A stretch of 9,699 nucleotides of DNA, from assembly GCA_902797125.1 (NCBI GenBank), contig CADBRS010000071.1, forward strand, positions 1 to 9,699, given 5' to 3'. The notes below the pieces were generated by a model, which had not been told where the DNA came from, did not search any database, and saw only the letters and a program-made list of their open reading frames with translations. Below, piece by piece: positions 1-6,584 of the stretch. This DNA is from an uncultured Ruminococcus sp. GTDB lineage: Bacteria > Bacillota > Clostridia > Oscillospirales > CAG-272. The position numbers and the translations under genes were made by a program. The stretch's first letter is position 1. Every line of letters begins with the position of its first letter.

Positions 1-678
1 ATCCTTGACGAACTGATGGTCAAGAGCGTGCCCGCAGCGACGACTGCCGACACCGGCATGGACGTCATGACGCATGCGATCGAAGCCTATGTCAGCACCC
101 ATCACAACGAATTTTCGGCAGCGCTTTCGGAAAAGGCGATCGAGATATGCAACCAGTTTCTTGTCCGCTCCTACATGGACAATACGGATGCGCATGCCAG
201 ACGCAAGATGCATATCGCCTCCTGCATGGCGGGACTGGCTTTCAATGCGGCCTCCCTGGGCCTCAATCACGGTATGGCGCATCAGCTCGGCGCTCAATTT
301 CACATTCCGCACGGCAGAGCCAACGCCGTACTGCTTCCGCATGTGGTGGAATACAACTGCCGGATCGGTACTTTTGACAGGAGCAGGAAAGAGTATGACC
401 CCTGCGTCAAGCGCTATTGCTACATCGGCCAGCTGATCGGCGTCAATACGGTCAACGAAGTAACGACCATCCACGCCCTCATCGCCTACCTCAATTTCAT
501 GAATCACATCATGGGCATCCCGGCGAAAGTTTCCGAGATCGTCAAGGTCAGCGAACAGGAATATATGGCCAAGGTACCTCTCATGGCCCGGGCCGCACTG
601 GAAGACGCATGTACGGCCACGAATCCGCGCAAACCCACGCTGGAAGAAGTTGAGGATCTGTACAAAAAGATCTGGTAA
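1..678 (+). CDS. Iron-containing alcohol dehydrogenase, C-terminal part (5' end outside window)
   Basis: This is the C-terminal 225 residues of a group III (Fe-dependent) alcohol dehydrogenase; the family is usually about 380 residues, so roughly 155 N-terminal residues lie before the window. The frame is open from base 1. The metal-binding half is visible: the stretch DTGMDVMTHAIEAY supplies an Asp and a His (residues 21 and 25 of the fragment), and NHGMAHQLG...IPHG supplies two His 14 residues apart (90 and 104). These match the four ligands known from lactaldehyde reductase FucO. Such enzymes reduce aldehydes such as acetaldehyde, propionaldehyde or lactaldehyde with NAD(P)H in the cytoplasm; the exact substrate cannot be read from this half. 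The GlcG/PduO-C-type gene 80 bases downstream recalls 1-propanol or 1,3-propanediol dehydrogenase loci, but that is only suggestive. The DeoC product acetaldehyde (operon on the opposite strand) would be a plausible substrate. Confidence 0.93.
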   Translation: MLDELMVKSVPAATTADTGMDVMTHAIEAYVSTHHNEFSAALSEKAIEICNQFLVRSYMDNTDAHARRKMHIASCMAGLAFNAASLGLNHGMAHQLGAQFHIPHGRANAVLLPHVVEYNCRIGTFDRSRKEYDPCVKRYCYIGQLIGVNTVNEVTTIHALIAYLNFMNHIMGIPAKVSEIVKVSEQEYMAKVPLMARAALEDACTATNPRKPTLEEVEDLYKKIW

Positions 679-758
679 CAAAAAGGTACCGGCACACATG
701 CGGGCCGCACGGAGCTGCCCTTGGAGCCGGTGATAGAAGAATCTGTGAGGAAACCGCT

Positions 759-1157
759 ATGACGCTGGATCTGGCCAAAAAACTGATCGATGCCATCGAA
801 GAGTTTGCCTTGTCGCAAGGCAAAAATGTCGTCGTGGCTATCTGCAACAGCCAGGGCAATCCGGTGGCAGTCCACGTCATGGATGACGCGCTGCTGGTCA
901 GTTTCGAAGTGGCGATGAAAAAAGCTTATACCGCCGTTTCCGTCAAGATGTCCACGAAGGAACTGTCCGAACTGGTTCAGGCGGGAAAAACTTTCTATGG
1001 ACTGCAGCAGATCGATTCTTTGATGACTTTCGGGGGAGGCGTGCCTCTCAAGAAAGACGACAAGATCATCGGCGGGCTTGGCATCTCGGGAGGAACCGGG
1101 GAAGAAGACCACGCCCTGTGCGAATACGGATTGAAAGTGTTTCAATCCCTGATTTGA
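759..1157 (+). CDS. GlcG/HbpS family protein (PduO C-terminal domain type, DUF336)
   Basis: This is a 132-residue single-domain protein of the GlcG/HbpS/PduO-C family. Family hallmarks are the GGGVP segment (residues 92-96) followed by GGLGISGGTGEED (about 105-117), and an N-terminal helix leading into a strand with ICNSQGNPVAVHVMD. Full family length is about 130-145 residues, so it is intact. Known members bind haem or sit next to glycolate or diol oxidation enzymes; in PduO the same domain follows the cobalamin adenosyltransferase domain, which is absent here. The start is supported by GAGGAAA ending a few bases before the ATG. It lies 80 bases after the Fe-alcohol dehydrogenase and is probably co-transcribed with it. 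Its biochemical role is not established. Its last codons overlap a perfect 9+3+9 palindrome (1128-1148). Confidence 0.85.
   Translation: MTLDLAKKLIDAIEEFALSQGKNVVVAICNSQGNPVAVHVMDDALLVSFEVAMKKAYTAVSVKMSTKELSELVQAGKTFYGLQQIDSLMTFGGGVPLKKDDKIIGGLGISGGTGEEDHALCEYGLKVFQSLI
1128..1148. repeat. Perfect inverted repeat at the 3' end of the GlcG-like gene
   Basis: GGATTGAAA, a 3-base centre (gtg), and its exact reverse complement TTTCAATCC lie inside the last codons of the GlcG-like gene. As RNA it would be a 9-bp stem with a 3-base loop, followed by a stretch with many Ts but no clean T run, so it may be a weak terminator. As DNA it resembles a repressor operator. It covers a possible -35 TTGAAA (1131-1136), which is 17 bases from TTGAAT (1154-1159), a weak promoter candidate for asnS. 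The inverted repeat is certain; its role is inferred. Confidence 0.6.
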
Positions 1158-1166
1158 ATTTGTTTG

Positions 1167-1189
1167 ATCCGCGGGATGATCCCGTGGGT
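1167..1189 (+). other. Hairpin in the asnS leader
   Basis: A 10-bp stem with two G-T wobbles closes on a 3-base loop (5' arm ATCCGCGGGA, 3' arm TCCCGTGGGT). It lies between the GlcG-like stop and the asnS ribosome-binding site. No T run follows, so it is not a standard terminator. It could protect the 5' end of an asnS transcript or modulate its translation. The 57-base gap is too short for a T-box riboswitch. Confidence 0.4.
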
Positions 1190-1214
1190 CTTCCCGATAA
1201 GGAGAAAAGAGAAA

Positions 1215-2609
1215 ATGGAACGTTTGGAAATCGTCAAATTATATGCGTCCCCTGAGACATATGCAGGCAAGAGCGTTACGGTCTGCGGATGGGTGAGAAA
1301 CCTGAGAGACAGTAAGGCATACGCCTTTATCGATATCAACGACGGCAGTTCGTTCCGCAGCCTTCAGGTCGTTGCGGAAGCGGACAAACTGAACAACTAC
1401 GGCGAGATCGTTTCCCAGAATGTCGGCGCCGCCCTGATCATTGAGGGTACTGTTACGCTGACTCCCGGTATGAAGCAGCCTCTGGAAGTGCATGCGACCG
1501 GGATCTCCGTGGAAGGCACATCTACACCGGATTATCCGCTTCAGCCTAAAAGACATACCGTTGAATATCTGCGCGAGCAGGCCTATCTGCGTCCCCGGAC
1601 AAACCTGTTCAATGCCGTTTTCAGGATCCGCAGCGAAATCGCTTTCGCCATCCATTCATTCTTCCATGACCGCGGCTTCGTGTACGTCCACACGCCGCTG
1701 ATCACCAAATCGGACTGTGAAGGGGCTAGGGAAATGTTCCGCGTCACGACGCTGGATCTGAACAACCCTCCGAGAACCGAAGACGGACGCGTCGATTTTT
1801 CACAGGACTTTTTCGGCGGGAGCACCAACCTGACGGTATCCGGACAGTTGGAAGGCGAAACGTTTGCCCAGGCTTTCGGAAAGATCTATACGTTCGGTCC
1901 GACTTTCCGCGCTGAAAATTCCAACACACCCCGGCATGCCGCCGAATTCTGGATGGTGGAGCCCGAGATCGCATTCGCGGATCTGACGGACAATATGCAG
2001 CTGGCCTGGGATATGCTTCAGTCCATCGTGCGGCACGTTCTGAACAAGTGTCCGGATGAATTGGCATTCTTGAACCAGTTTATCGATAAGACCGTTTTGG
2101 ACCGTCTGAACACGCTGGCCAAGAGCGACTACAAACGTGTCACGTATACGGAAGCCGTGGATCTGCTGAAGAAGAGCGGGGAAACGTTCAAATATCCTGT
2201 GGAATGGGGCATCGACCTTCAGACAGAACATGAAAGATATCTGACCGAACAGATCTTCAAATGCCCGATCTTTGTCACGGATTACCCCAAAGAGATCAAG
2301 TCGTTCTATATGCGCGTCAACGACGACGGGAAAACGGTTGCCGCTATGGACCTTCTGGTTCCCGGCGTGGGCGAGATCATCGGCGGATCCCAGCGTGAAG
2401 AGCGGCTGGATGTGCTGCTTGCCCGCATGGCTGAGTGCCATCTGACCGAAGAAGACTACTGGTGGTACGTCAACCTGCGCAGATACGGAGGCACCCGTCA
2501 TTCAGGTTACGGCTTGGGATTCGAACGGATTCTGATGTATGTGACCGGCATCTCGAATATTCGGGACGCGATCCCGTATCCGAGAACGGTCGGTTCCGCA
2601 AACTATTGA
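1215..2609 (+). CDS. asnS: Asparaginyl-tRNA synthetase (AsnRS)
   Basis: This cytoplasmic class IIb aminoacyl-tRNA synthetase charges tRNA-Asn with asparagine using ATP. It has 464 residues, the usual bacterial AsnRS length. The N-terminal OB-fold anticodon-binding domain (about 1-105) shows VTVCGWVRNLRDSKAYAFIDINDGS. The catalytic domain follows, with the motif 1 region around FRIRSEIAF (136-144), the AsnRS-typical TKSDCEGAREMF (about 164-175), motif 2 as FRAENSNTPRHAAEFWMVEPE (231-251), and motif 3 as GLGFERIL (433-440). An in-frame TTG at 1164 would add 17 residues, but the ATG at 1215 is chosen because AAGGAG ends 10 bases before it and the protein then begins as AsnRS normally does. A strong terminator follows directly. 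The presence of AsnRS implies direct charging of tRNA-Asn, though an amidotransferase route elsewhere in the genome cannot be excluded. Confidence 0.97.
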   Translation: MERLEIVKLYASPETYAGKSVTVCGWVRNLRDSKAYAFIDINDGSSFRSLQVVAEADKLNNYGEIVSQNVGAALIIEGTVTLTPGMKQPLEVHATGISVEGTSTPDYPLQPKRHTVEYLREQAYLRPRTNLFNAVFRIRSEIAFAIHSFFHDRGFVYVHTPLITKSDCEGAREMFRVTTLDLNNPPRTEDGRVDFSQDFFGGSTNLTVSGQLEGETFAQAFGKIYTFGPTFRAENSNTPRHAAEFWMVEPEIAFADLTDNMQLAWDMLQSIVRHVLNKCPDELAFLNQFIDKTVLDRLNTLAKSDYKRVTYTEAVDLLKKSGETFKYPVEWGIDLQTEHERYLTEQIFKCPIFVTDYPKEIKSFYMRVNDDGKTVAAMDLLVPGVGEIIGGSQREERLDVLLARMAECHLTEEDYWWYVNLRRYGGTRHSGYGLGFERILMYVTGISNIRDAIPYPRTVGSANY

Positions 2610-2626
2610 TCGACACAAAAACAAAT

Positions 2627-2671
2627 AGAGCAGGGAATTTGATCGGTGGTCAAAATCTCTGCTCTTTTTTC
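2627..2671. terminator. Bidirectional Rho-independent terminator between asnS and the ribokinase gene
   Basis: Two 18-base arms (2627-2644 and 2648-2665) pair with one mismatch around a 3-base loop, followed on the + strand by TTTTTT (2665-2670). On the opposite strand the same stem is followed by a T-rich stretch (complement of acaaaaacaaa). It begins 17 bases after the asnS stop and ends at the stop of the converging kinase gene, so it probably terminates both transcripts. Confidence 0.9.
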
Positions 2672-3606
2672 TATAGCGTGATGCCGAACTCTTTTTGCAT
2701 CATCTCGATGATCTCATGCCGGTAAGGCATGGAGGGCGAAGAACCGTGACGGGTGACTGAGATCGCGGCCGTGGCCGAAGCGAAATACAGCGCCTTTTCG
2801 ATCGTCATGCCTTCCGCGATGGCCGTAGCCAGTCCGCCGTTGAAGGCGTCGCCCGCGCCGGTCGTCTCGATGGCATGGACCTTGGCTGCCGGGACCAGGA
2901 TCTCCTTTTTGCCGTCGGTATAGTAGGCGCCTCGGGTGCCCAACGTGATGATCACGTTTCGAACGCCCATCCGGATAAAAGCATCGGCTGCCGCTTTGCA
3001 ATTCTCGGGCGAGTCGACAGGACAGCCCGTGAATTGTTCGGCTTCGGTTTCATTGGGAGTCACATAATCGACCCCATCGAAGATGGACTTCGGGATATCG
3101 ATGAAGGGAGCCGGATTCAGAATGAAAGGCTTATGATATTTTTGTGCCAGTTCTTTGGCTGTAAAAATCGATTCGACGGATGTTTCGAATTGGGACAGAA
3201 CGGCATCGCAATCGGCAAAATCCTTTTCCGCCTTCAAAACGTCCTCTCTGGTGAGCAGCTCGTTGGAAGCAAAGATCACGATGATCCGGTTCTGCGCCGT
3301 CTGCTCGTCTATTTCGATCAGTGCGCTGGCGGTTTCTCCGCCCGGAACGATCCGGATATATTCCTCGCTCATCTTTTCTTTTGCATAGTGAGCTTTCAAA
3401 AAATCTCCGAAAGTGTCGTCGCCTCTGCAACCGATCAGCCGGACGTCCGAACCGGCCCGGTGCGCGGCGGTCATCTGATTGCTGCCTTTACCGCCGGGTC
3501 CGAGACGGAGCATGGAACCTTTCGTGGTTTCTCCGGCTACGGGCAGATGAGGAGCAAAACCCGTCACGTCGACGATCAATGACCCTGGACCTATAATTTT
3601 TGCCAT
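2671..3606 (-). CDS. Ribokinase-type sugar kinase (PfkB family)
   Basis: This is a 311-residue PfkB-fold kinase, close to the usual ribokinase length. It transfers phosphate from ATP to a primary hydroxyl of a furanose-type sugar. The N-terminal substrate-binding signature GPGGKGSNQ is at 36-44, NPAP at 164-167, the PNETEAE signature at 184-190, and the C-terminal TTGAGDAFNGG with anion hole and catalytic base Asp253 at 248-258. The C-terminal region ISVTRHGSSPSMP resembles the ribokinase monovalent-cation loop. The ATG is preceded by AAGGAG with 6-base spacing. It is the last gene of the six-gene operon, 16 bases after the deoC stop. Pairing with a DeoC-type aldolase suggests deoxyribokinase (2-deoxyribose to 2-deoxyribose 5-phosphate) rather than plain ribokinase, but the sequence alone does not decide the sugar, so no symbol is assigned. 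Confidence 0.92.
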   Translation of the reverse strand: MAKIIGPGSLIVDVTGFAPHLPVAGETTKGSMLRLGPGGKGSNQMTAAHRAGSDVRLIGCRGDDTFGDFLKAHYAKEKMSEEYIRIVPGGETASALIEIDEQTAQNRIIVIFASNELLTREDVLKAEKDFADCDAVLSQFETSVESIFTAKELAQKYHKPFILNPAPFIDIPKSIFDGVDYVTPNETEAEQFTGCPVDSPENCKAAADAFIRMGVRNVIITLGTRGAYYTDGKKEILVPAAKVHAIETTGAGDAFNGGLATAIAEGMTIEKALYFASATAAISVTRHGSSPSMPYRHEIIEMMQKEFGITL

Positions 3607-3622
3607 GATGTGCTCCTTGGGA

Positions 3623-4279
3623 TCAAGACTGCGGAGCGTCTTTCAGGATATTCAGACCTGCGGACGTGCCAAGTCTTTCGGCTCCCGCGTCGATCAGAGC
3701 CTTGGCATCGGCATATGTGCGGATACCGGAAGAGGCCTTCAGTTTGACATTGCCCGAAAGATTGGCCTTCATGATTTGGAGATCTTCAACGGTCGCGACG
3801 CCGGCCGATACGCCGGAACAGGTTTTGACAAAAGAAGCGCCGGCTTCACATGCCAACCTTGTGGCAAGGGCTTTTTCTTCGTCTGTCAGCAGTCCGGTTT
3901 CAATGATGACTTTGACGACTTTGCCTTTGGCTTCGGCAACGACTGCGGCGATTTCCGAGCGGACATAGTCCGCTTCTCCGTCCTTCAGGCGGCCTACGTT
4001 GATGACCATATCGAATTCATCGCAGCCCATGGCATAAGCCTGCCGGGTTTCGAACACTTTCGTTTCGGTCGTGTTCTGGCCCAAAGGGAAGCCGATGACG
4101 GTACAGACTTTGACGTCCGTTCCTTCAAGGAGTTTTTTGGCCAGGCAGATGTTGCACGGATTGACGCAGACGGAAGCAAAGTCCGCGTTTTTAGCGTCAG
4201 CACACAGCTTTTCAATGTCTGCCTTGAGGGCAAACGGCTTGAGGTTCGTATGGTCGATGTATTTGTTCAAAGGTTTCAT
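3623..4279 (-). CDS. deoC: Deoxyribose-phosphate aldolase (DeoC/DERA family)
   Basis: This 218-residue class I aldolase of the DERA family cleaves 2-deoxyribose 5-phosphate to acetaldehyde and glyceraldehyde 3-phosphate through a Schiff base. The Schiff-base Lys152 lies in SFVKTCSGVSAG, the active-site Asp90 in DEFDMVINVG, and the proton-relay Lys181 in KLKASSGIRT, with KVCTVIGFPLG at 58-68. An in-frame ATG 21 bases upstream (4300) is rejected. The ATG at 4279 sits 6 bases after a perfect AAGGAG and starts with the family-typical MKPLNKYIDHTNLKP. The AAGGAG overlaps the TAA stop of the upstream cupin gene (TAAGGAG), so translation is probably coupled. Compared with common family members, the usual KTSTGF segment reads KTCSGV, so a related phosphorylated substrate is possible. 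It lies between the cupin and the kinase in the operon. Confidence 0.95.
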   Translation of the reverse strand: MKPLNKYIDHTNLKPFALKADIEKLCADAKNADFASVCVNPCNICLAKKLLEGTDVKVCTVIGFPLGQNTTETKVFETRQAYAMGCDEFDMVINVGRLKDGEADYVRSEIAAVVAEAKGKVVKVIIETGLLTDEEKALATRLACEAGASFVKTCSGVSAGVATVEDLQIMKANLSGNVKLKASSGIRTYADAKALIDAGAERLGTSAGLNILKDAPQS

Positions 4280-4289
4280 TGAGTACTCC

Positions 4290-4715
4290 TTAAGGCTCAT
4301 CTACTGTTTTGAAGGACTTGCCCCATTGGCGAAGCCTTTCTTCATATGCGTCGTTGAATCTCCAGTCTCTCCAAAACGTCAGAATGCAGAGATCTTCATC
4401 GGATTCGCGGTTATCCAGAGCGTGGAAGACGCCTCCGGGGATAAAAACGACCTGATTGGCGGTTACGTCGATGATCTGATCATCCAGACGCAATTTGCCG
4501 TGACCGGACAGAATGTAATAGATTTCATCTTCTTCATGCGTCGCCCCGTCCAGCGCAAAGCCGGCTTTGACGGTTCCGTGGTTGATCTGGATCACATTAT
4601 CTCTTCCGGTGATGACATGATCCAGGATCATTCTGGATTCATATGCATCTCCAAAGAGCAGCGGTTTGACTTTGGCGACCTCGACGCTGAGAGGAGGCAG
4701 TTTTTTGTTTCCCAT
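4290..4715 (-). CDS. Small single-domain cupin protein
   Basis: This 141-residue protein has one cupin beta-barrel. Motif 1 is GATHEEDEIYYILSGHG (about 57-73) with His60 and Glu64 as likely metal ligands; the position of the first His of the usual HxH is Ala58. Motif 2 is VVFIPGGVFHALDN (89-102) with His98, matching PxGxxHxxxN. Three of four canonical metal ligands are therefore kept. Small cupins in sugar operons often act as isomerases, epimerases or lyases, or are non-catalytic sugar binders; the family does not specify the reaction. It sits 11 bases after the zinc dehydrogenase gene, has an AGAGGG ribosome-binding site, and its stop overlaps the deoC ribosome-binding site. No signal peptide is seen, so it is cytoplasmic. 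Confidence 0.88.
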   Translation of the reverse strand: MGNKKLPPLSVEVAKVKPLLFGDAYESRMILDHVITGRDNVIQINHGTVKAGFALDGATHEEDEIYYILSGHGKLRLDDQIIDVTANQVVFIPGGVFHALDNRESDEDLCILTFWRDWRFNDAYEERLRQWGKSFKTVDEP

Positions 4716-4726
4716 GATATCCCTCT

Positions 4727-5791
4727 TTACTCATCGAATGTGATGATGATTTTGATCTTTTGATCCCGGTAGCGGTCTTCATGCTCGAAAACGTCCAGCG
4801 CCTTTTCAAAAGGAATGTGATGGCTGAAGACGGGCGTGAGTTTGACCGGATTGTTTTTCATGATCTCGCACACAGCGGTCGCATTGCCGTATCTTCCGGC
4901 TGCGCCGACCATGGATAAACAGCCGAGGACGAGCGGGTCGATCGGCAGTCCGTCGAGATCATGCTCATAGAAACTGACTACGGAGATGCGAGCATATCTT
5001 CTGCATACGGAGATGCTGTCTTTCAAAGCAGAACCGGACCCTGAGGTCTCTACGACAAGGTTTGCACCGTGCCCGCCGGTCAGTTCGAAAACTTTTTTGA
5101 CCGCGTCTTCTTTGCGGCCGTTGATCACCTGATCGGCTCCGATCTGTTTAGCTACATCGAGTTTACTATCATTTCTTCCGACGAGGATCACTTGACCGGC
5201 ACCGTAATATTTGGCCAGCCAAGCCGAAACCATCCCGATGGCTCCGGTGCCGAAGACGACGGCCGTGTCGCCTTTGCCCAGACTGACTCCGCGGAATGCG
5301 TCGTAAGCGATGGAGGCGGGTTCGATCAGTGCGCCTTCATCCATCGAGAGTTCATCCGGCAAGTGATAGACGTGACGTTCCGGCATCTGCATATATTCCG
5401 CAAAGCATCCGTCCCAGGTGTTCACAGTCCCGACCGAACGGTTGTGCGGACACTTCATATAGTCTTTGGCTAGGCAGGCAGGGCATTTGCCGCAGGACAC
5501 AAAATTGTCTGCGTAGACCCTGTCTCCCGGTTTGAAATCCTTAACTTCCGGCCCGACAGCCGTTACGACACCGGCCCATTCATGGCCGAAGCGGACCGGA
5601 TACTTGATTTCACCGGACCGGATAAAGCTGGAATCTCCGGAATAAATGGACAGATCCGTTGCGCAAACACCAGTCCGCATGACCTTCGCTACGATCATGT
5701 CGCCGGTTGCTTCCGGGATCGGAACGGTTTCCATTCGGGCATCTTTAGGCCCGTAAACCGTGATGGCTTTCATCGTTTTTGAATCCGACAT
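4727..5791 (-). CDS. Zinc-dependent medium-chain alcohol/polyol dehydrogenase
   Basis: This 354-residue MDR-superfamily enzyme is of the sorbitol/threonine dehydrogenase type and oxidises a secondary alcohol or polyol with NAD(P). Likely catalytic zinc ligands are Cys43 (TGVCATD), His70 with Glu71 (FGHEWAGVV), and Glu157 (IEPASIAYDA). The structural zinc loop is intact with four Cys at 100, 103, 106 and 114. The Rossmann signature GTGAIG is at 181-186. At the end of the second Rossmann strand the residues are Gly205-Arg206 instead of the acidic residue typical of NAD-specific members, which hints at NADP preference (inference). The ATG at 5791 has GAGG just upstream and lies 10 bases after the preceding stop; the in-frame ATG at 5773 has no ribosome-binding site. 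It is third in the operon. The substrate is unknown, and the operon context points to a sugar or sugar acid. Confidence 0.93.
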   Translation of the reverse strand: MSDSKTMKAITVYGPKDARMETVPIPEATGDMIVAKVMRTGVCATDLSIYSGDSSFIRSGEIKYPVRFGHEWAGVVTAVGPEVKDFKPGDRVYADNFVSCGKCPACLAKDYMKCPHNRSVGTVNTWDGCFAEYMQMPERHVYHLPDELSMDEGALIEPASIAYDAFRGVSLGKGDTAVVFGTGAIGMVSAWLAKYYGAGQVILVGRNDSKLDVAKQIGADQVINGRKEDAVKKVFELTGGHGANLVVETSGSGSALKDSISVCRRYARISVVSFYEHDLDGLPIDPLVLGCLSMVGAAGRYGNATAVCEIMKNNPVKLTPVFSHHIPFEKALDVFEHEDRYRDQKIKIIITFDE

Positions 5792-5801
5792 AAAACCTCA
5801 A

Positions 5802-6566
5802 CTACTTCAAAAGGAAGAATTCGCCCTGGCGCATGAGCATGTAGGCCTGATCCGGACAATTCGATTGCATATTCTCAATGAATTTGCCGGGATTGCCGAA
5901 ATGCTGAGCAAAATTCCAATAGTGGCAGGGAACGGAGAGAGCAGGCTTCAATGCTGCAATTACTTTGACGGAAGTCTCCTCGTTCAGATTGCCGAAGGCA
6001 CCGTTGATCGGGAGGATAAGCAGATCCGGATTCTGGATGAACGGATCGTCCAGCCAATCGGGCCGATATGCCGTATCACCCATGATGTAGATCTTTTTTC
6101 CTTCCGCTTCAATGACGAAACCTAATGCGTCAGGAGTATCCGGCCCGTGATCGCAACGGACAGCCGTGACCTTAGCACCGTTTAGATCCGCACAGTCTCC
6201 GACCGCCATAAAGGTGAGCCTGTCATGGAGATTGAGCCGGTCACATTCGGCTTGGGTGTCTTTAGCGCCGTACAGCCGGGTGATCCCGTTGGCCATGAGA
6301 GTCGGGATGCTGTCAGGATCAAAATGATCATAATGGGCATGCGTGATCAAGAGATTGTCGAAAACCATATCGTCGGCCGACATGATCTTGGCCATCAGCC
6401 TTTTGAATCCGAAATAGCGTTCACAACAATCCGACAAATAAGGATCCAATGCGATGGTGGCCCCGGAAGGAAGCTTGAAAATGAAACCCGCCTGGCCTAA
6501 AAAAAACACACCGATCTGACCTTTCGGGACAGATGTTCCCAAAACCGTGTTAGCAAAATCAATCAT
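5802..6566 (-). CDS. UlaG-like metallo-beta-lactamase-fold hydrolase (lactonase candidate)
   Basis: This 254-residue protein has the metallo-beta-lactamase fold. The metal-binding THAHYDHFD is at 75-83 (His76, His78, Asp80, His81), followed by His140 in RCDHGPDTPDALGF, Asp164 in MGDTAY, and His215 in VPCHYWNF. The layout, including IALDPYLSDCCERYFGFKRLM before the HxHxDH, resembles UlaG, the L-ascorbate 6-phosphate lactonase, more than other branches of the fold. The neighbouring ula genes of ascorbate use are absent, so ascorbate is not implied. In this operon, between two dehydrogenases, opening a sugar lactone produced by oxidation is a reasonable inference. GAGAGG lies just before the ATG, 18 bases after the SDR stop. 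There is no signal peptide, so it is cytoplasmic. Confidence 0.88.
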   Translation of the reverse strand: MIDFANTVLGTSVPKGQIGVFFLGQAGFIFKLPSGATIALDPYLSDCCERYFGFKRLMAKIMSADDMVFDNLLITHAHYDHFDPDSIPTLMANGITRLYGAKDTQAECDRLNLHDRLTFMAVGDCADLNGAKVTAVRCDHGPDTPDALGFVIEAEGKKIYIMGDTAYRPDWLDDPFIQNPDLLILPINGAFGNLNEETSVKVIAALKPALSVPCHYWNFAQHFGNPGKFIENMQSNCPDQAYMLMRQGEFFLLK

Positions 6567-6584
6567 CTCAAAATCCTCTCGTTT

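Noticed and set aside
504..1145. 213-codon open frame on the - strand
   Set aside because: It lies opposite the Fe-dehydrogenase and GlcG-like genes, crosses their boundary, and has no family features.
1158..1214. T-box riboswitch before asnS
   Set aside because: The gap is only 57 bases and lacks the conserved T-box sequence.
2875..3582. 235-codon open frame on the + strand
   Set aside because: It mirrors the kinase gene, whose PfkB motifs on the - strand are unmistakable.
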